Shown one piece after another: positions 22,987-31,752 of a DNA stretch of 64,000 nucleotides (the first letter of the stretch is position 1; every line of letters begins with the position of its first letter). This DNA comes from CAVVTR01 sp963751245 (lineage in GTDB: Bacteria; Acidobacteriota; Thermoanaerobaculia; Thermoanaerobaculales; Thermoanaerobaculaceae). The DNA is taken from positions 138,067-202,066 of the forward strand of contig CAVVTR010000004.1 in the NCBI GenBank assembly GCA_963751245.1, given 5' to 3'. The notes beneath the pieces were generated by a model that was not told the DNA's origin, did no database searches, and saw only the letters and a program-made list of their open reading frames with translations. The position numbers and the translations under genes are program-made.

Positions 22987-25818
22987 ATGCGAGAGCTGAT
23001 CTCAGTCCGCGGAGCACGGGAGCACAACCTCAGGAGCATCGACCTGGACATCCCGCGCAACCGCCTCGTCGTCATCACCGGGGTCTCGGGCTCCGGCAAG
23101 TCGACCCTCGCCTTCGACACCCTCTTCGCCGAGGGGCAGCGCCGCTACGTCGAGTCGCTCTCCGCCTACGCCCGCCAGTTCCTGGAGCAGATGGACAAGC
23201 CCGACGTGGACAGCATCGAGGGGCTGTCGCCGGCGATCTCCATCGAGCAGAAGACGACCTCGCGCAACCCCCGCTCCACGGTGGCCACCGTCACCGAGAT
23301 CTACGACTACCTCCGCCTCATGTTCGCGTCCATCGGCGAGCCTTCCTGCCCCGACTGCGGGCTGCCCATCCAGGGCCAGACCGTCCAGCAGATGGCCGAC
23401 CGCGTCCTGTCCCTGCCCGTGGGGACCCGCTTCCTCCTGCTGGCGCCCCTCGCCACCGCGCGCAAGGGCGAGCACCGCAAGCTGTTCGACCAGATGGTAC
23501 GCGAGGGGTTCGTGCGGGCCCGGGTGGACGGCGTCCTGGTGGAGGCCGCCGACCCCCCGGAGCTCGACAAGAAGAGGAAGCACACCGTCGAGGTCGTGGT
23601 CGACCGCCTCGAGGTCCGCGAGGATCTGGGCCACCGTCTCGTGGACTCCCTGGAGACCGCCCTCAAGGTGGGCGAGGGGCTCGTACGCATCGCCCCCGTG
23701 GAGGGCGGGGAGCTCGTGCTCTCCTCCCGCCACTCCTGCCCCAGCTGCGGCTTCACCCTCCCGGAGCTGTCCCCTCGGCTGTTCTCGTTCAACTCCCCCC
23801 AGGGCGCCTGCCCCTCCTGCACCGGGCTCGGCGTCGTCCAGGAGATCGACGCGGACAAGCTCATCCAGGACCCCGAGCGGTCCCTCGCCGCCGGCGCCCT
23901 CGCCACCCTCCAGGAGGGGCGGCGGTCCTGGCGCTGGCGGCAGCTGCTGACCCTGGCCGACGCCATGGGCTTCTCGGTGAAGAGGCCGTGGCGCTCGCTC
24001 CCCGAGCCGGTGCGCCGCGCCATCCTCTACGGCACCGGCGACCACGAGATCAACTTCTCCTTCGTCGGGCAGCGCTCGAGCTGGCAGTACCGGGCCCCCT
24101 TCGAGGGGGTCGTGCCGGGGCTCGAGCGCCGCTACCGCGAGACCACCTCCCTCGACACCCGGGCCGAGATCGAGCGCTTCATGTCCATGAGCCCCTGCCC
24201 GGTGTGCGGCGGGAAGCGCCTGCGGCGCGAGGCGCTGGCCGTGCGCGTGGGCGGACGCAACGTCCACGACATCGTCAGCCTCCCGGTGAAGGAGGCGCTG
24301 CGCTGGCTCGGCTCCCTCGAGCTGTCCGCCCGCGACGCCACCATCGCCGGCAAGATCATCAAGGAGATCGTGGACCGGCTCGGGTTCATGGCCTCCGTGG
24401 GCCTCGAGTACCTCACCCTGGACCGGGCCTCCGGCACCCTGTCGGGCGGGGAGTCCCAGCGCATCCGGCTGGCCACCCAGATCGGCTCCAAGCTCATGGG
24501 GGTGCTCTACGTGCTGGACGAGCCCTCCATCGGGCTCCACCAGCGCGATAACCGCCGCCTCCTCGACACCCTGCGTGGGATGCGGGACCTGGGCAACACC
24601 GTCCTCGTCGTCGAGCACGACGAGGAGACCATGCGCGACGCCGACTGGATCGTGGACCTGGGCCCGGGCGCCGGCGTCAACGGCGGCGAGGTGGTGGCCG
24701 AGGGCCCCCCCGACGCCATTCCGTCGTTCCCGCGCTCCCTCACCGGCCGCTACCTGGCCGGGGAGCTCACCATCCCCGTGCCGCAGGAGCGCCGCACCGG
24801 CAGCGGCCAGCGCCTCGTCATCCGCGGCGCGCGGGAGCACAACCTCAAGGACATCGACGTGGGCTTCCCCCTGGGCACGCTCACCTGCGTCACCGGCGTG
24901 TCCGGATCGGGGAAGTCGACGCTGGTCAACGAGATTCTCTACAAGGCGTGCAGCCGTTTCCTCTACCACGGCCTCGACCGCCCCGGCGCCCACCAGCGCC
25001 TGGAGGGCGCCCAGCACCTCGACAAGGTCGTGGCCATCGACCAGTCCCCCATCGGCCGCACGCCGCGCTCCAACCCCGCCACCTACACCAAGGTCTTCGA
25101 CCCCATCCGCGAGCTCTTCGCCATGACGCCGGAGGCCCGCGCCCGGGGGTACAAGCCGGGGCGGTTCTCGTTCAACGTGCGGGGCGGGCGGTGCGAGGCG
25201 TGCTCCGGCGACGGCCAGAACAAGATCGAGATGCACTTCCTCCCCGACGTCTACGTCACCTGCGAGGTCTGCAAGGGCAAGCGGTACGGGCGCGAGACGC
25301 TGGAGGTCCGCTACAAGGGCCTCAACATCGCGGAGGTCCTCGACCTCACCGTCACCCAGGCCCGCGAGGTCTTCGCCGCCCATCCCAAGATCACCCGCAT
25401 CCTCGACACCCTCATCGCGGTCGGCCTCGGCTACCTCCGGCTGGGCCAGCCCGCGACCACGCTGTCCGGCGGTGAGGCGCAGCGCATCAAGCTCTCCCGC
25501 GAGCTCGCCCGGCGCGCCACCGGCTCGACCCTGTACATTCTCGACGAGCCCACCACCGGGCTGCACTTCGACGACGTCAAGAAGCTCCTCGCCGTCCTCC
25601 ACACCCTCGCCGACCGCGGCAACACCGTGGTCGTCATCGAGCACCACCTCGACGTCATCAAGACCGCCGACTGGGTCGTCGACCTCGGCCCCGAGGGCGG
25701 CGACGGCGGCGGCACCATCGTCGCCCAGGGCACCCCCGAGCAGATCACCCTCGTCCCCGCCTCCTACACCGGAAGGTACCTCGCGGCGGTGCTGGGGGGG
25801 CGGCGAGACGCGGCCTGA
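22987..25818 (+). CDS. uvrA: Excinuclease ABC subunit A
   Basis: 943-residue UvrA, the damage-recognition ATPase of nucleotide excision repair. It has two ABC ATPase modules: Walker A GVSGSGKST at 32-40 and again at 637-645, and signatures LSGGESQRIRLATQIGS and LSGGEAQRIKLSREL. Zinc-binding Cys pairs are visible in CPDCG, CPVCGGKR and CEACSGDG...CEVCKGKRY. ATG 22987 matches the family N-terminus (ISVRGAREHNLR). The last 12 codons (encoding LAAVLGGRRDAA) and the stop lie inside the first unit of the tandem repeat that follows. Confidence 0.97.
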   Translation: MRELISVRGAREHNLRSIDLDIPRNRLVVITGVSGSGKSTLAFDTLFAEGQRRYVESLSAYARQFLEQMDKPDVDSIEGLSPAISIEQKTTSRNPRSTVATVTEIYDYLRLMFASIGEPSCPDCGLPIQGQTVQQMADRVLSLPVGTRFLLLAPLATARKGEHRKLFDQMVREGFVRARVDGVLVEAADPPELDKKRKHTVEVVVDRLEVREDLGHRLVDSLETALKVGEGLVRIAPVEGGELVLSSRHSCPSCGFTLPELSPRLFSFNSPQGACPSCTGLGVVQEIDADKLIQDPERSLAAGALATLQEGRRSWRWRQLLTLADAMGFSVKRPWRSLPEPVRRAILYGTGDHEINFSFVGQRSSWQYRAPFEGVVPGLERRYRETTSLDTRAEIERFMSMSPCPVCGGKRLRREALAVRVGGRNVHDIVSLPVKEALRWLGSLELSARDATIAGKIIKEIVDRLGFMASVGLEYLTLDRASGTLSGGESQRIRLATQIGSKLMGVLYVLDEPSIGLHQRDNRRLLDTLRGMRDLGNTVLVVEHDEETMRDADWIVDLGPGAGVNGGEVVAEGPPDAIPSFPRSLTGRYLAGELTIPVPQERRTGSGQRLVIRGAREHNLKDIDVGFPLGTLTCVTGVSGSGKSTLVNEILYKACSRFLYHGLDRPGAHQRLEGAQHLDKVVAIDQSPIGRTPRSNPATYTKVFDPIRELFAMTPEARARGYKPGRFSFNVRGGRCEACSGDGQNKIEMHFLPDVYVTCEVCKGKRYGRETLEVRYKGLNIAEVLDLTVTQAREVFAAHPKITRILDTLIAVGLGYLRLGQPATTLSGGEAQRIKLSRELARRATGSTLYILDEPTTGLHFDDVKKLLAVLHTLADRGNTVVVIEHHLDVIKTADWVVDLGPEGGDGGGTIVAQGTPEQITLVPASYTGRYLAAVLGGRRDAA

Positions 25819-26267
25819 GGTCCCGCCGGACGAGGCAGCGGCAGGGGCGGGCGGAGGCTGGCCTCAACGATCGAAGGAGCAGCCCGGGATCCAGCCCGCC
25901 CCTCGCGGCGGTGCTGGGGGGGCGGCGAGACGCGGCCTGAGGTCCCGCCGGACGAGACAGCGGCAGGGGTGGGCGGAGGCCGGCCTCACCACCCACAGGA
26001 GCAGCCCGGGATCCAGCCCGCCCCTCGCGGTGGTGCTGGGCGGGCGGCGAGACGCGGCCTGAGATCCCATCGGACGAGGCAGCGGCAGGGGCGGGCGGAG
26101 GCCGGCCTCAGCCGCCAAAGGAGCAGCCCGGGATCCAGCCCGCCCCTCGCGGTGGTGCTGGGCGGGCGGCGAGACGCGGCCTGAGATCCCATCGGACGAG
26201 GCAGCGGCAGGGGCGGGCGGAGGCTGGCCTCAACGATCGAAGGAGCAGCCCGGGATCCGGCCCGCCC
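25780..26267. repeat. Four tandem 122-bp units derived from the uvrA 3' end
   Basis: Units begin at 25780, 25902, 26024 and 26146, an exact 122-bp period, with only scattered differences between copies. The first 39 bases of every unit repeat the end of uvrA including its TGA. Each unit also contains a GGCCTCA/TGAGGCC-type segment resembling the treY tail. In units 1 and 4 an imperfect inverted repeat links GGGGCGGGC and GGCTGG with CCAGCC and GCCCGCCCC. Because 122 is not divisible by 3 and each unit carries stops, it is not coding. It fills the convergent gap between uvrA and treY and may act as a two-way transcription end region. Confidence 0.9.
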
Positions 26268-26358
26268 CGCCGGTGATCGCCGCCCCGCCGCACATGACGT
26301 TGGCGTCTGGGAACGGCCCGCGGGTGGCACCGCCGTCGCTCCGCCATGCCTCCGTAGG

Positions 26359-26376
26359 CGCACCCTTCAGGGTGCG
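26359..26376. repeat. Perfect hairpin 1 in the uvrA-treY gap
   Basis: CGCACCC and GGGTGCG form a 7-bp stem around the tetraloop TTCA. No T run follows on either strand. Between the repeat array and this site (26268-26358) I see nothing else that can be supported. Confidence 0.6.
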
Positions 26377-26418
26377 GGGCGGGGGCTTCCCGCGCCATCG
26401 CGCTGCACGGCGTCCGCT

Positions 26419-26433
26419 GGAGCCGACGGCTCC
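26419..26433. repeat. Perfect hairpin 2 in the uvrA-treY gap
   Basis: GGAGCC and GGCTCC form a 6-bp stem around GAC, immediately before the partial fifth repeat copy. It resembles a short REP-like palindrome; no second copy was found elsewhere in the window. Confidence 0.5.
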
Positions 26434-26475
26434 CTCGCGGCGGTGCTGGGTGGGCGGAGGCCGGCCTCAACCGTC
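26434..26475. repeat. Internally deleted fifth copy of the 122-bp unit, overlapping the treY stop
   Basis: The first 17 bases of the unit (CTCGCGGCGGTGCTGGG) are joined directly to its later GGGCGGAGGCCGGCCTCA portion, missing the middle. The minus-strand treY stop codon (26469-26467) lies in this copy, so both flanking genes end inside repeat sequence. Confidence 0.7.
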
Positions 26476-29286
26476 GCCGGCCACCAGGAGGGCGACCGGG
26501 AGGGTGGCAAAGACGTCCGCGAGCCGGAGGTCGCCGTCCACGGTCTCGCCGGTGAGGACGTCGCGCCAGGAGGCGGGAGCACCGGCGGGAAGGACGAGGG
26601 CGTCGTCGCCCCAGGCCGCCCGCCCCAGCGGCGGGGCGCCGAGGGGAACGAGGCGGGTGAGGAGGCGCGGCACCACGGTGAGGCTCCACGTGGCGCCGTC
26701 AGCGCGGGCGAAGGCGCAGGCGTGGGCGGCACAGCTCCCGCGCACGGCCACGGGGTGGTAGGCGCCATGAGCGAAGAGCTCCGGCAGCCGGCGCCGCAGC
26801 CGCAGTGCCGCGGCGGTGACCAGCAGCTTGACGCGCCCGTCCCGCCAGGACCCGAACAGCGCCGCGGCCGTGCCGCGGGGGTCGCGCTGCGACGCCGCGT
26901 CGACCTCGCCGAGGAGCGCGCGGCGGCGCGCGAAGTCCACGGGCCGGCGGTTGTCGGGGTCCACCAGGCTGAAGTCCCACACCTCGCACCCCTGGTAGAG
27001 GTCGGGGATGCCCGGCGCCGTGCTGCGGAGCAGCACCGCCGCCAGGGAGTTCACCGCCCCGGGCAGGGCAATGCGCGCGTGGAAGTCGGCGAAGTCCGCG
27101 AGGAAGCGGCTGTCCCGCCGACCCAGCACGGTGCCGACGAAGCGCACCAGGCCCCGCTCGTAGGCCTCGTTGGGCTGGAGCCAGCTGGTCTCGGACTTGG
27201 CCTCCCGCCGCGCCTTGACCATGTACGCCGCCAGGCGGTCCGGCAGAGCGGGCCAGTCGGCCTCGTCCAGCGGCCAGACGCCGGCGAGGGTCTGATAGAA
27301 GAGCGCCTCCGCCGCGGGCTCCGGCACCCTCATGCCCCCCACCAGTCGCTTGGCCCCGTCGTTCCAGCGGCTCCACGCCTCCACCCGCCGCTCCCACTCG
27401 TCCGGCATCTCGGTGAGGACGTGGAGACGGGCCCGCACGTCCTCGGAACGTTTGGTGTCGTGGGTGGAGGTAGCGTTGAGGGCGCCGGGCTGCGCGGCCA
27501 GCCTCGCGGCGGCGAAGCGGTGGAAGGACTCGGGCTGCACGCCGCCATCGGAGGGGCCACACCCCACCTCGTTGAGGGAGGTGACCGCGTTGTAGACGTA
27601 GAGCGCGGTGTCCTCCAGCCCCTTGGCCATCAGCGGAGGGGTGAGCTGCTGCCAGGACCGCACGAACTCGAGCCACTCGGCGCGCTCCCCGGCCGTGAGC
27701 GAGGGCGGCATCTCCAGGCTCAAGAGCCGCCCCAGGAACCCCAGCGCCCGTGCGCTCACCGCCGGCGCCTGGCGGCGGGCGGTGGCGACGGTGCGCTGGA
27801 CGACCCGGCGGTCCTCCGCCCGCACGGTCTCCGACCGCGTGTAGGTCCGGTAGACGGGCAGCGCCGCCGTGACCTCCTCCAGCGCCCGGCCCAGCTCCCG
27901 CACCGAGAGGTCGCAGGCCCAGCGGTCGCTCTCGGCCAGGCGCACCAGGCGGCGCTCAAGCGCCCCCATCTCGGCGGAGAACAGCTCCCGCGATACCAGC
28001 TTCTTGCGACGGTAGACGACGTCGGCGAAGGTGCCCGCCTCACCGGTGAAGCGGCGATAGCAGGCGATCATCTCGCTGACGCCCTGTCCGTCCACCTGGA
28101 GGTGGTTCACGGCGGCGGCGAACTCGTACCCGGTGGTCCCCGCCACCGGCCATCCGTCAGGCAGGGCCTCGTCGTGGCCGAGGATCTTCTCGACCACGAC
28201 GAAGAGATCCCGGCGCACCGGGGCCAGGTGGTCCTGGAGCCGGAGGAGGTAGGCCAGCGGGTCGCGCAGGCCGTCCACGTGGTCCACCCGCAGCCCGGTG
28301 ACCAGCCCCTCCCTGACCAGGCGGAAGACGAGCCCGTGGGTGGCGGCGAGCACCTCGGGGTCCTCGACCCGGACCCCGATGAGGTCGTTGATGTTGAAGA
28401 AGCGGCGAAAGTTGAGCTTCTCCCGGCCGGTCTTCCAGAAAGCGACGCGGTACGCCTGGTCGTGGAGGAAGCGGTCGAGGAGGTCGAAGCTGGCGGGCTC
28501 CCCCCGGGTGCCGTTGAAGCGCCTCACCGACGCCTCCAGGGCGGCGGCGGCGTGGGCGTCGGCGGCCACGAGAGCGAGCAGCTCGCGGCTCGCGGCCTCG
28601 GCCTGGCTCCGCCGCTGCTCGCGCAGGTAGGGCTCGGCGACGTCCCGCTCAGGGATCGCCTCGAGACGCGAGACGAGCGCCTTCACCGCAGCCCGGGAAC
28701 CGGCCGGCAGCGCGTCGTCCGCCCCGTCGAGGGCATCGCGGAGAACGAGGCGCACGGACCGGGGGTCCACCGGCAGGCGGCGCTCGCTGGAGCGCACGGT
28801 GAACCCGTCGGGGCCGAACGCCAGCGAGATCTCCTGTTGCTCCAGCGCCTGTCCGTAGGGCTTGCCGAGCACGGCCAGGAGGATGGTGCCGCGCAACGGG
28901 CTCAACGCGGGGCTCCACACCAGGTCGAACACGGGAGCCCACCGCGAGCTCGGCCCGTGGCGCAGGACGTCCGCCCACCAGGGGTTCTCCGCGCTGGCCG
29001 CCATGTGGTTGGGCACGATGTCGAGGAGGAGGCCCATGCCCCGGCCGCGCAGCGCCCCCGCCAGGGCCTCGAGCCCCTCGGCGCCGCCGCGCTCCGGATC
29101 GACCCGTGTCGGGTCCACCACGTCGTAGCCGTGGGGGCTGCCGGTCCGGCAGCACAGCAGCGGCGAGGCGTAGAGGTCGGAGATCCCGAGGGCGTCGAGA
29201 TAGTCGACGACTGCGGCCGCGTCCCGCAGCGTGAACGCCCCCGAGAGCTGGAGCCTGTACGTGGCGGCGGGAAGCCTTCCCCCCAT
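26467..29286 (-). CDS. treY: Malto-oligosyltrehalose synthase
   Basis: 939-residue GH13 enzyme that rearranges the reducing-end alpha-1,4 bond of maltodextrins to alpha-1,1, producing maltooligosyl-trehalose for TreZ. It has the N-terminal ATYRLQLSGAFTLRDA, LLDIVPNHMA, nucleophile Asp335 in LRVDHVDGL, acid/base Glu366 in VVVEKIL and the late STHDTKRSEDVRAR motif characteristic of TreY. The start ATG 29286 has AGAGGAAGGGG just upstream. It begins 32 bases after the GH57 gene and is the last gene of the block. The long open frame that continues upstream into the GH57 gene is not part of it. Confidence 0.95.
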   Translation of the reverse strand: MGGRLPAATYRLQLSGAFTLRDAAAVVDYLDALGISDLYASPLLCCRTGSPHGYDVVDPTRVDPERGGAEGLEALAGALRGRGMGLLLDIVPNHMAASAENPWWADVLRHGPSSRWAPVFDLVWSPALSPLRGTILLAVLGKPYGQALEQQEISLAFGPDGFTVRSSERRLPVDPRSVRLVLRDALDGADDALPAGSRAAVKALVSRLEAIPERDVAEPYLREQRRSQAEAASRELLALVAADAHAAAALEASVRRFNGTRGEPASFDLLDRFLHDQAYRVAFWKTGREKLNFRRFFNINDLIGVRVEDPEVLAATHGLVFRLVREGLVTGLRVDHVDGLRDPLAYLLRLQDHLAPVRRDLFVVVEKILGHDEALPDGWPVAGTTGYEFAAAVNHLQVDGQGVSEMIACYRRFTGEAGTFADVVYRRKKLVSRELFSAEMGALERRLVRLAESDRWACDLSVRELGRALEEVTAALPVYRTYTRSETVRAEDRRVVQRTVATARRQAPAVSARALGFLGRLLSLEMPPSLTAGERAEWLEFVRSWQQLTPPLMAKGLEDTALYVYNAVTSLNEVGCGPSDGGVQPESFHRFAAARLAAQPGALNATSTHDTKRSEDVRARLHVLTEMPDEWERRVEAWSRWNDGAKRLVGGMRVPEPAAEALFYQTLAGVWPLDEADWPALPDRLAAYMVKARREAKSETSWLQPNEAYERGLVRFVGTVLGRRDSRFLADFADFHARIALPGAVNSLAAVLLRSTAPGIPDLYQGCEVWDFSLVDPDNRRPVDFARRRALLGEVDAASQRDPRGTAAALFGSWRDGRVKLLVTAAALRLRRRLPELFAHGAYHPVAVRGSCAAHACAFARADGATWSLTVVPRLLTRLVPLGAPPLGRAAWGDDALVLPAGAPASWRDVLTGETVDGDLRLADVFATLPVALLVAGDG

Positions 29287-29318
29287 CCCCTTCCTCTCCG
29301 TGCCCGGAACCTCCCGGG

Positions 29319-31748
29319 CTATCCGTAGGGCACGCGCACCCGGAGCACCTCGCCGAGGGCGACGAAGGCGGCCACCCACTCCCGGGCGGCCTCGGCACCG
29401 GACTTGGCGCGTGCCCTGTACCCAGGATAGGCGCTCTCCAGCATCATGTAGAAGACGTTTTCGGCCCGCCACCAGTTGACGTCGAACGGCAGCCCTCGGA
29501 TCAGGGACACAGAGGCGGCCGCACGCCGCAGCCGCTCCGGCTCCGGTGCGGACCGGGCCTCCTCCATGAGGCGGTTCACGGTGCCCTCGAGGGCGAAGCC
29601 GAGGCCGGCCCGCTCCAGGGTGACCTGCCAGGTCGCGGCGTCTTGGACCAGCTCCACGACCCGTCCCAGGTCGGGCTCGTCCTCTTCCAGCGCGGCGTTG
29701 ACGTCCAGCTCCAGGACCAGCGCCGCCGCCGCCTGGAACGCCCGGGGCACCGGCGCTCCGAGGTCGGAGAGGAAGCGGACCAGCGGGGTGTTCTGCCGGT
29801 AGATGCGCCGATAGGCGGTGGCCACGTCCTCCCGGCTCGACTCCAGGACGCTGTCGAGGATCTTGCGCTGCTCGTCCCGGAACAGCGACCTCAGGGAGTA
29901 GAAGGGACCGCCCACGTGGGCGTCCAGCCGCCGCAGGGTCTCGGGGAAGTCCGCCCGGGAGAACGCCTCGGTGACGTCGGCCACCATCGCCGCGAAGCTC
30001 TTCTCTCCCGCGAAGGGGCGCACGCCGCCGGTGATGTTGTGGTCGCCGAAGTGGAGGACGCCGAAGCTCAGGTCGGCCGACTCCAGGGTGATCTCCGAGG
30101 TGATGACCGCGTGCCCCAGACCCAGCCGGGCCCGCCCCGCCTCCCAGGACCGCCAGCCGCCCTGCTCCACGGTGTAGCAGAAGACCTCCTGCCGGCCCGC
30201 GTAGTCCTCGAACAGCGAGCTCAGCGCGTAGTGGGCACCGACCTTGGCCAGGTCCACCGTGGCCGGCTTGACGGTGCGCTCGAAGATGTCGCGCCCGTTC
30301 CCCTGCTCCTCCAGGTTGCTCCGCGCCTCCGCCAGACGCTCGAGGAACGGCTCCTCCAACTCGGCGCCCAGGACCTCGCGGGCGAGCTGCACCACCCGCC
30401 CGGCGTACTGGATGACCTGCACCGTCTCGATGCCCGAGAGGTCGTCGAAGAACCAGCCGCAGCTCGTGTACATGAGCATGGCGTGGCGCTGCAGCTCCAG
30501 GAGCTTGAGCACCCTCACCGTCTCGGCGTCGTCCAGAGGCGCCGCCGCCTGGGCGGCGAGGAAGCGGCCCAGGGTCTCGGGGGAGCGGTCGAGGACGACC
30601 TCGACGTAGGCGTCCCGCGCCGCCCACGGATCCTTGAGCAGCTCGGCGCCGCGCTCCTCGAACGGCGCCGCCACGGCGTCCCGGAGCCAGTCCAGGGCGT
30701 CGCGGAGCGGTCCGCGCCACGCCTGGCTCCACCCCATGTTCATGCCGGAGCTGCAGCCGCAGTCGGCGCGCCACCGCTCGATCCCGTGGGCGCAGCTCCA
30801 GGAGGTGTCCTCGATGATCTCGACCTCGTGGGTGGGCGGGTGGTGCTCGAGGTACTCGCCGTAGTTGGTCAGCCGAACGCCGCGGCGCGCCTCGATGGTG
30901 TGCAGGGCGTAGGCGAGGGCCATGTCGCCGTGGCGGTGGTGGTGCCCGTAGGTCTCGCCGTCGGTGGCGATGTGGACCAGCTGCGGCCAGGTGCGCTCGT
31001 CCGAGAAAGCCCCGACCAGCCGTTCGGCCAGCGCCTCGCCCCGGTTGAGCAGCCCCTCGAACGCCACCGCCCGGGAGATCGGGCCGTCGTAGAAGAACGC
31101 CACGATGGTGGAGCCCGAGGGGAGGCGCACGAGGTACGGCCGCGTGGGGTCGACGCGCCCGCCGGAGACATCGGTCCACACCCCCCCGTCCAGGGGCCGC
31201 ACCCGCGCAACCTGGTGCGGCGCCAGCACCGTGAAGGCGACCCCCTGGTCCGCCAGCACCTCCAGGGTGTCCAGGTCCACGGCGGTCTCGGGCAGCCACA
31301 TCCCCTCCGCCGGCCGGGAGAAGCGGTGCTCGAAGTCGCGCAGCCCCCACGCCACCTGCGTGGCGCGGTCCCGCGCGGAGGCCAGCGGCAGGATCATGTG
31401 GTTGTACGCCTGGGCCAGGGCCGAGCCGTGGCCGGAGAAGCGCTCGCGGCTCTCGGTGTCCGCCGCGAGCACCGCCCGGTAGATCTCGGGTCGCTCCGAC
31501 GCCAGCCACGCCAGCAGCGTGGGCCCGAAGTTGAAGCTGATCCGCGAGTAGTTGTTGACGATCCTGGTGATGCGGCCGTCTCCGTCGAGGATGCGCGAGG
31601 CGGCGTTGGGGCCGTAGCACTCGGCGGTGATGCGCTCGTTCCAGTCGTGGAACGGGTAGGCGGAGTCCTGGACCTCGATGGCCTCGAGCCACGGGTTCTC
31701 CCGCGGCGGCTGGTAGAAGTGGCCGTGGACGCAGATGTAGCGGTCCAT
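29319..31748 (-). CDS. GH57-family glycoside hydrolase with DUF3536
   Basis: 809 residues opening with RYICVHGHFYQPPRENPWLE, the GH57 start, with likely nucleophile Glu154 (MWLPETAVD) and acid Asp263 (TDGETYGHHH). The later half (CSSGMNMGWSQAWR, CGWFFDDLSGIETVQVIQYA, HFGDHNITGGVRPF) is the DUF3536 type. Relatives are annotated as alpha-amylase/alpha-mannosidase-like; the exact reaction is not established to my knowledge. ATG 31748 follows AAGGAGGGTGACGGC, a site lying inside the end of treZ, so translation is coupled. Its place between treZ and treY implies a role in trimming or remodelling alpha-glucans. Confidence 0.85.
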   Translation of the reverse strand: MDRYICVHGHFYQPPRENPWLEAIEVQDSAYPFHDWNERITAECYGPNAASRILDGDGRITRIVNNYSRISFNFGPTLLAWLASERPEIYRAVLAADTESRERFSGHGSALAQAYNHMILPLASARDRATQVAWGLRDFEHRFSRPAEGMWLPETAVDLDTLEVLADQGVAFTVLAPHQVARVRPLDGGVWTDVSGGRVDPTRPYLVRLPSGSTIVAFFYDGPISRAVAFEGLLNRGEALAERLVGAFSDERTWPQLVHIATDGETYGHHHRHGDMALAYALHTIEARRGVRLTNYGEYLEHHPPTHEVEIIEDTSWSCAHGIERWRADCGCSSGMNMGWSQAWRGPLRDALDWLRDAVAAPFEERGAELLKDPWAARDAYVEVVLDRSPETLGRFLAAQAAAPLDDAETVRVLKLLELQRHAMLMYTSCGWFFDDLSGIETVQVIQYAGRVVQLAREVLGAELEEPFLERLAEARSNLEEQGNGRDIFERTVKPATVDLAKVGAHYALSSLFEDYAGRQEVFCYTVEQGGWRSWEAGRARLGLGHAVITSEITLESADLSFGVLHFGDHNITGGVRPFAGEKSFAAMVADVTEAFSRADFPETLRRLDAHVGGPFYSLRSLFRDEQRKILDSVLESSREDVATAYRRIYRQNTPLVRFLSDLGAPVPRAFQAAAALVLELDVNAALEEDEPDLGRVVELVQDAATWQVTLERAGLGFALEGTVNRLMEEARSAPEPERLRRAAASVSLIRGLPFDVNWWRAENVFYMMLESAYPGYRARAKSGAEAAREWVAAFVALGEVLRVRVPYG

Positions 31749-31752
31749 GCCG

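Noticed and set aside
25780..26267. CRISPR array
   Set aside because: The units are head-to-tail 122-bp copies with no unique spacers between short repeats, and the first copy is the uvrA end.
25819..26466. Insertion sequence or other mobile element
   Set aside because: No transposase reading frame, terminal inverted repeats or target duplications; the repeats trace to the neighbouring gene ends.
26467..31692. A giant 1741-codon protein on the minus strand
   Set aside because: Only its last 939 codons match TreY; the rest is an open off-frame passage through the GH57 gene, a common effect of high GC content.
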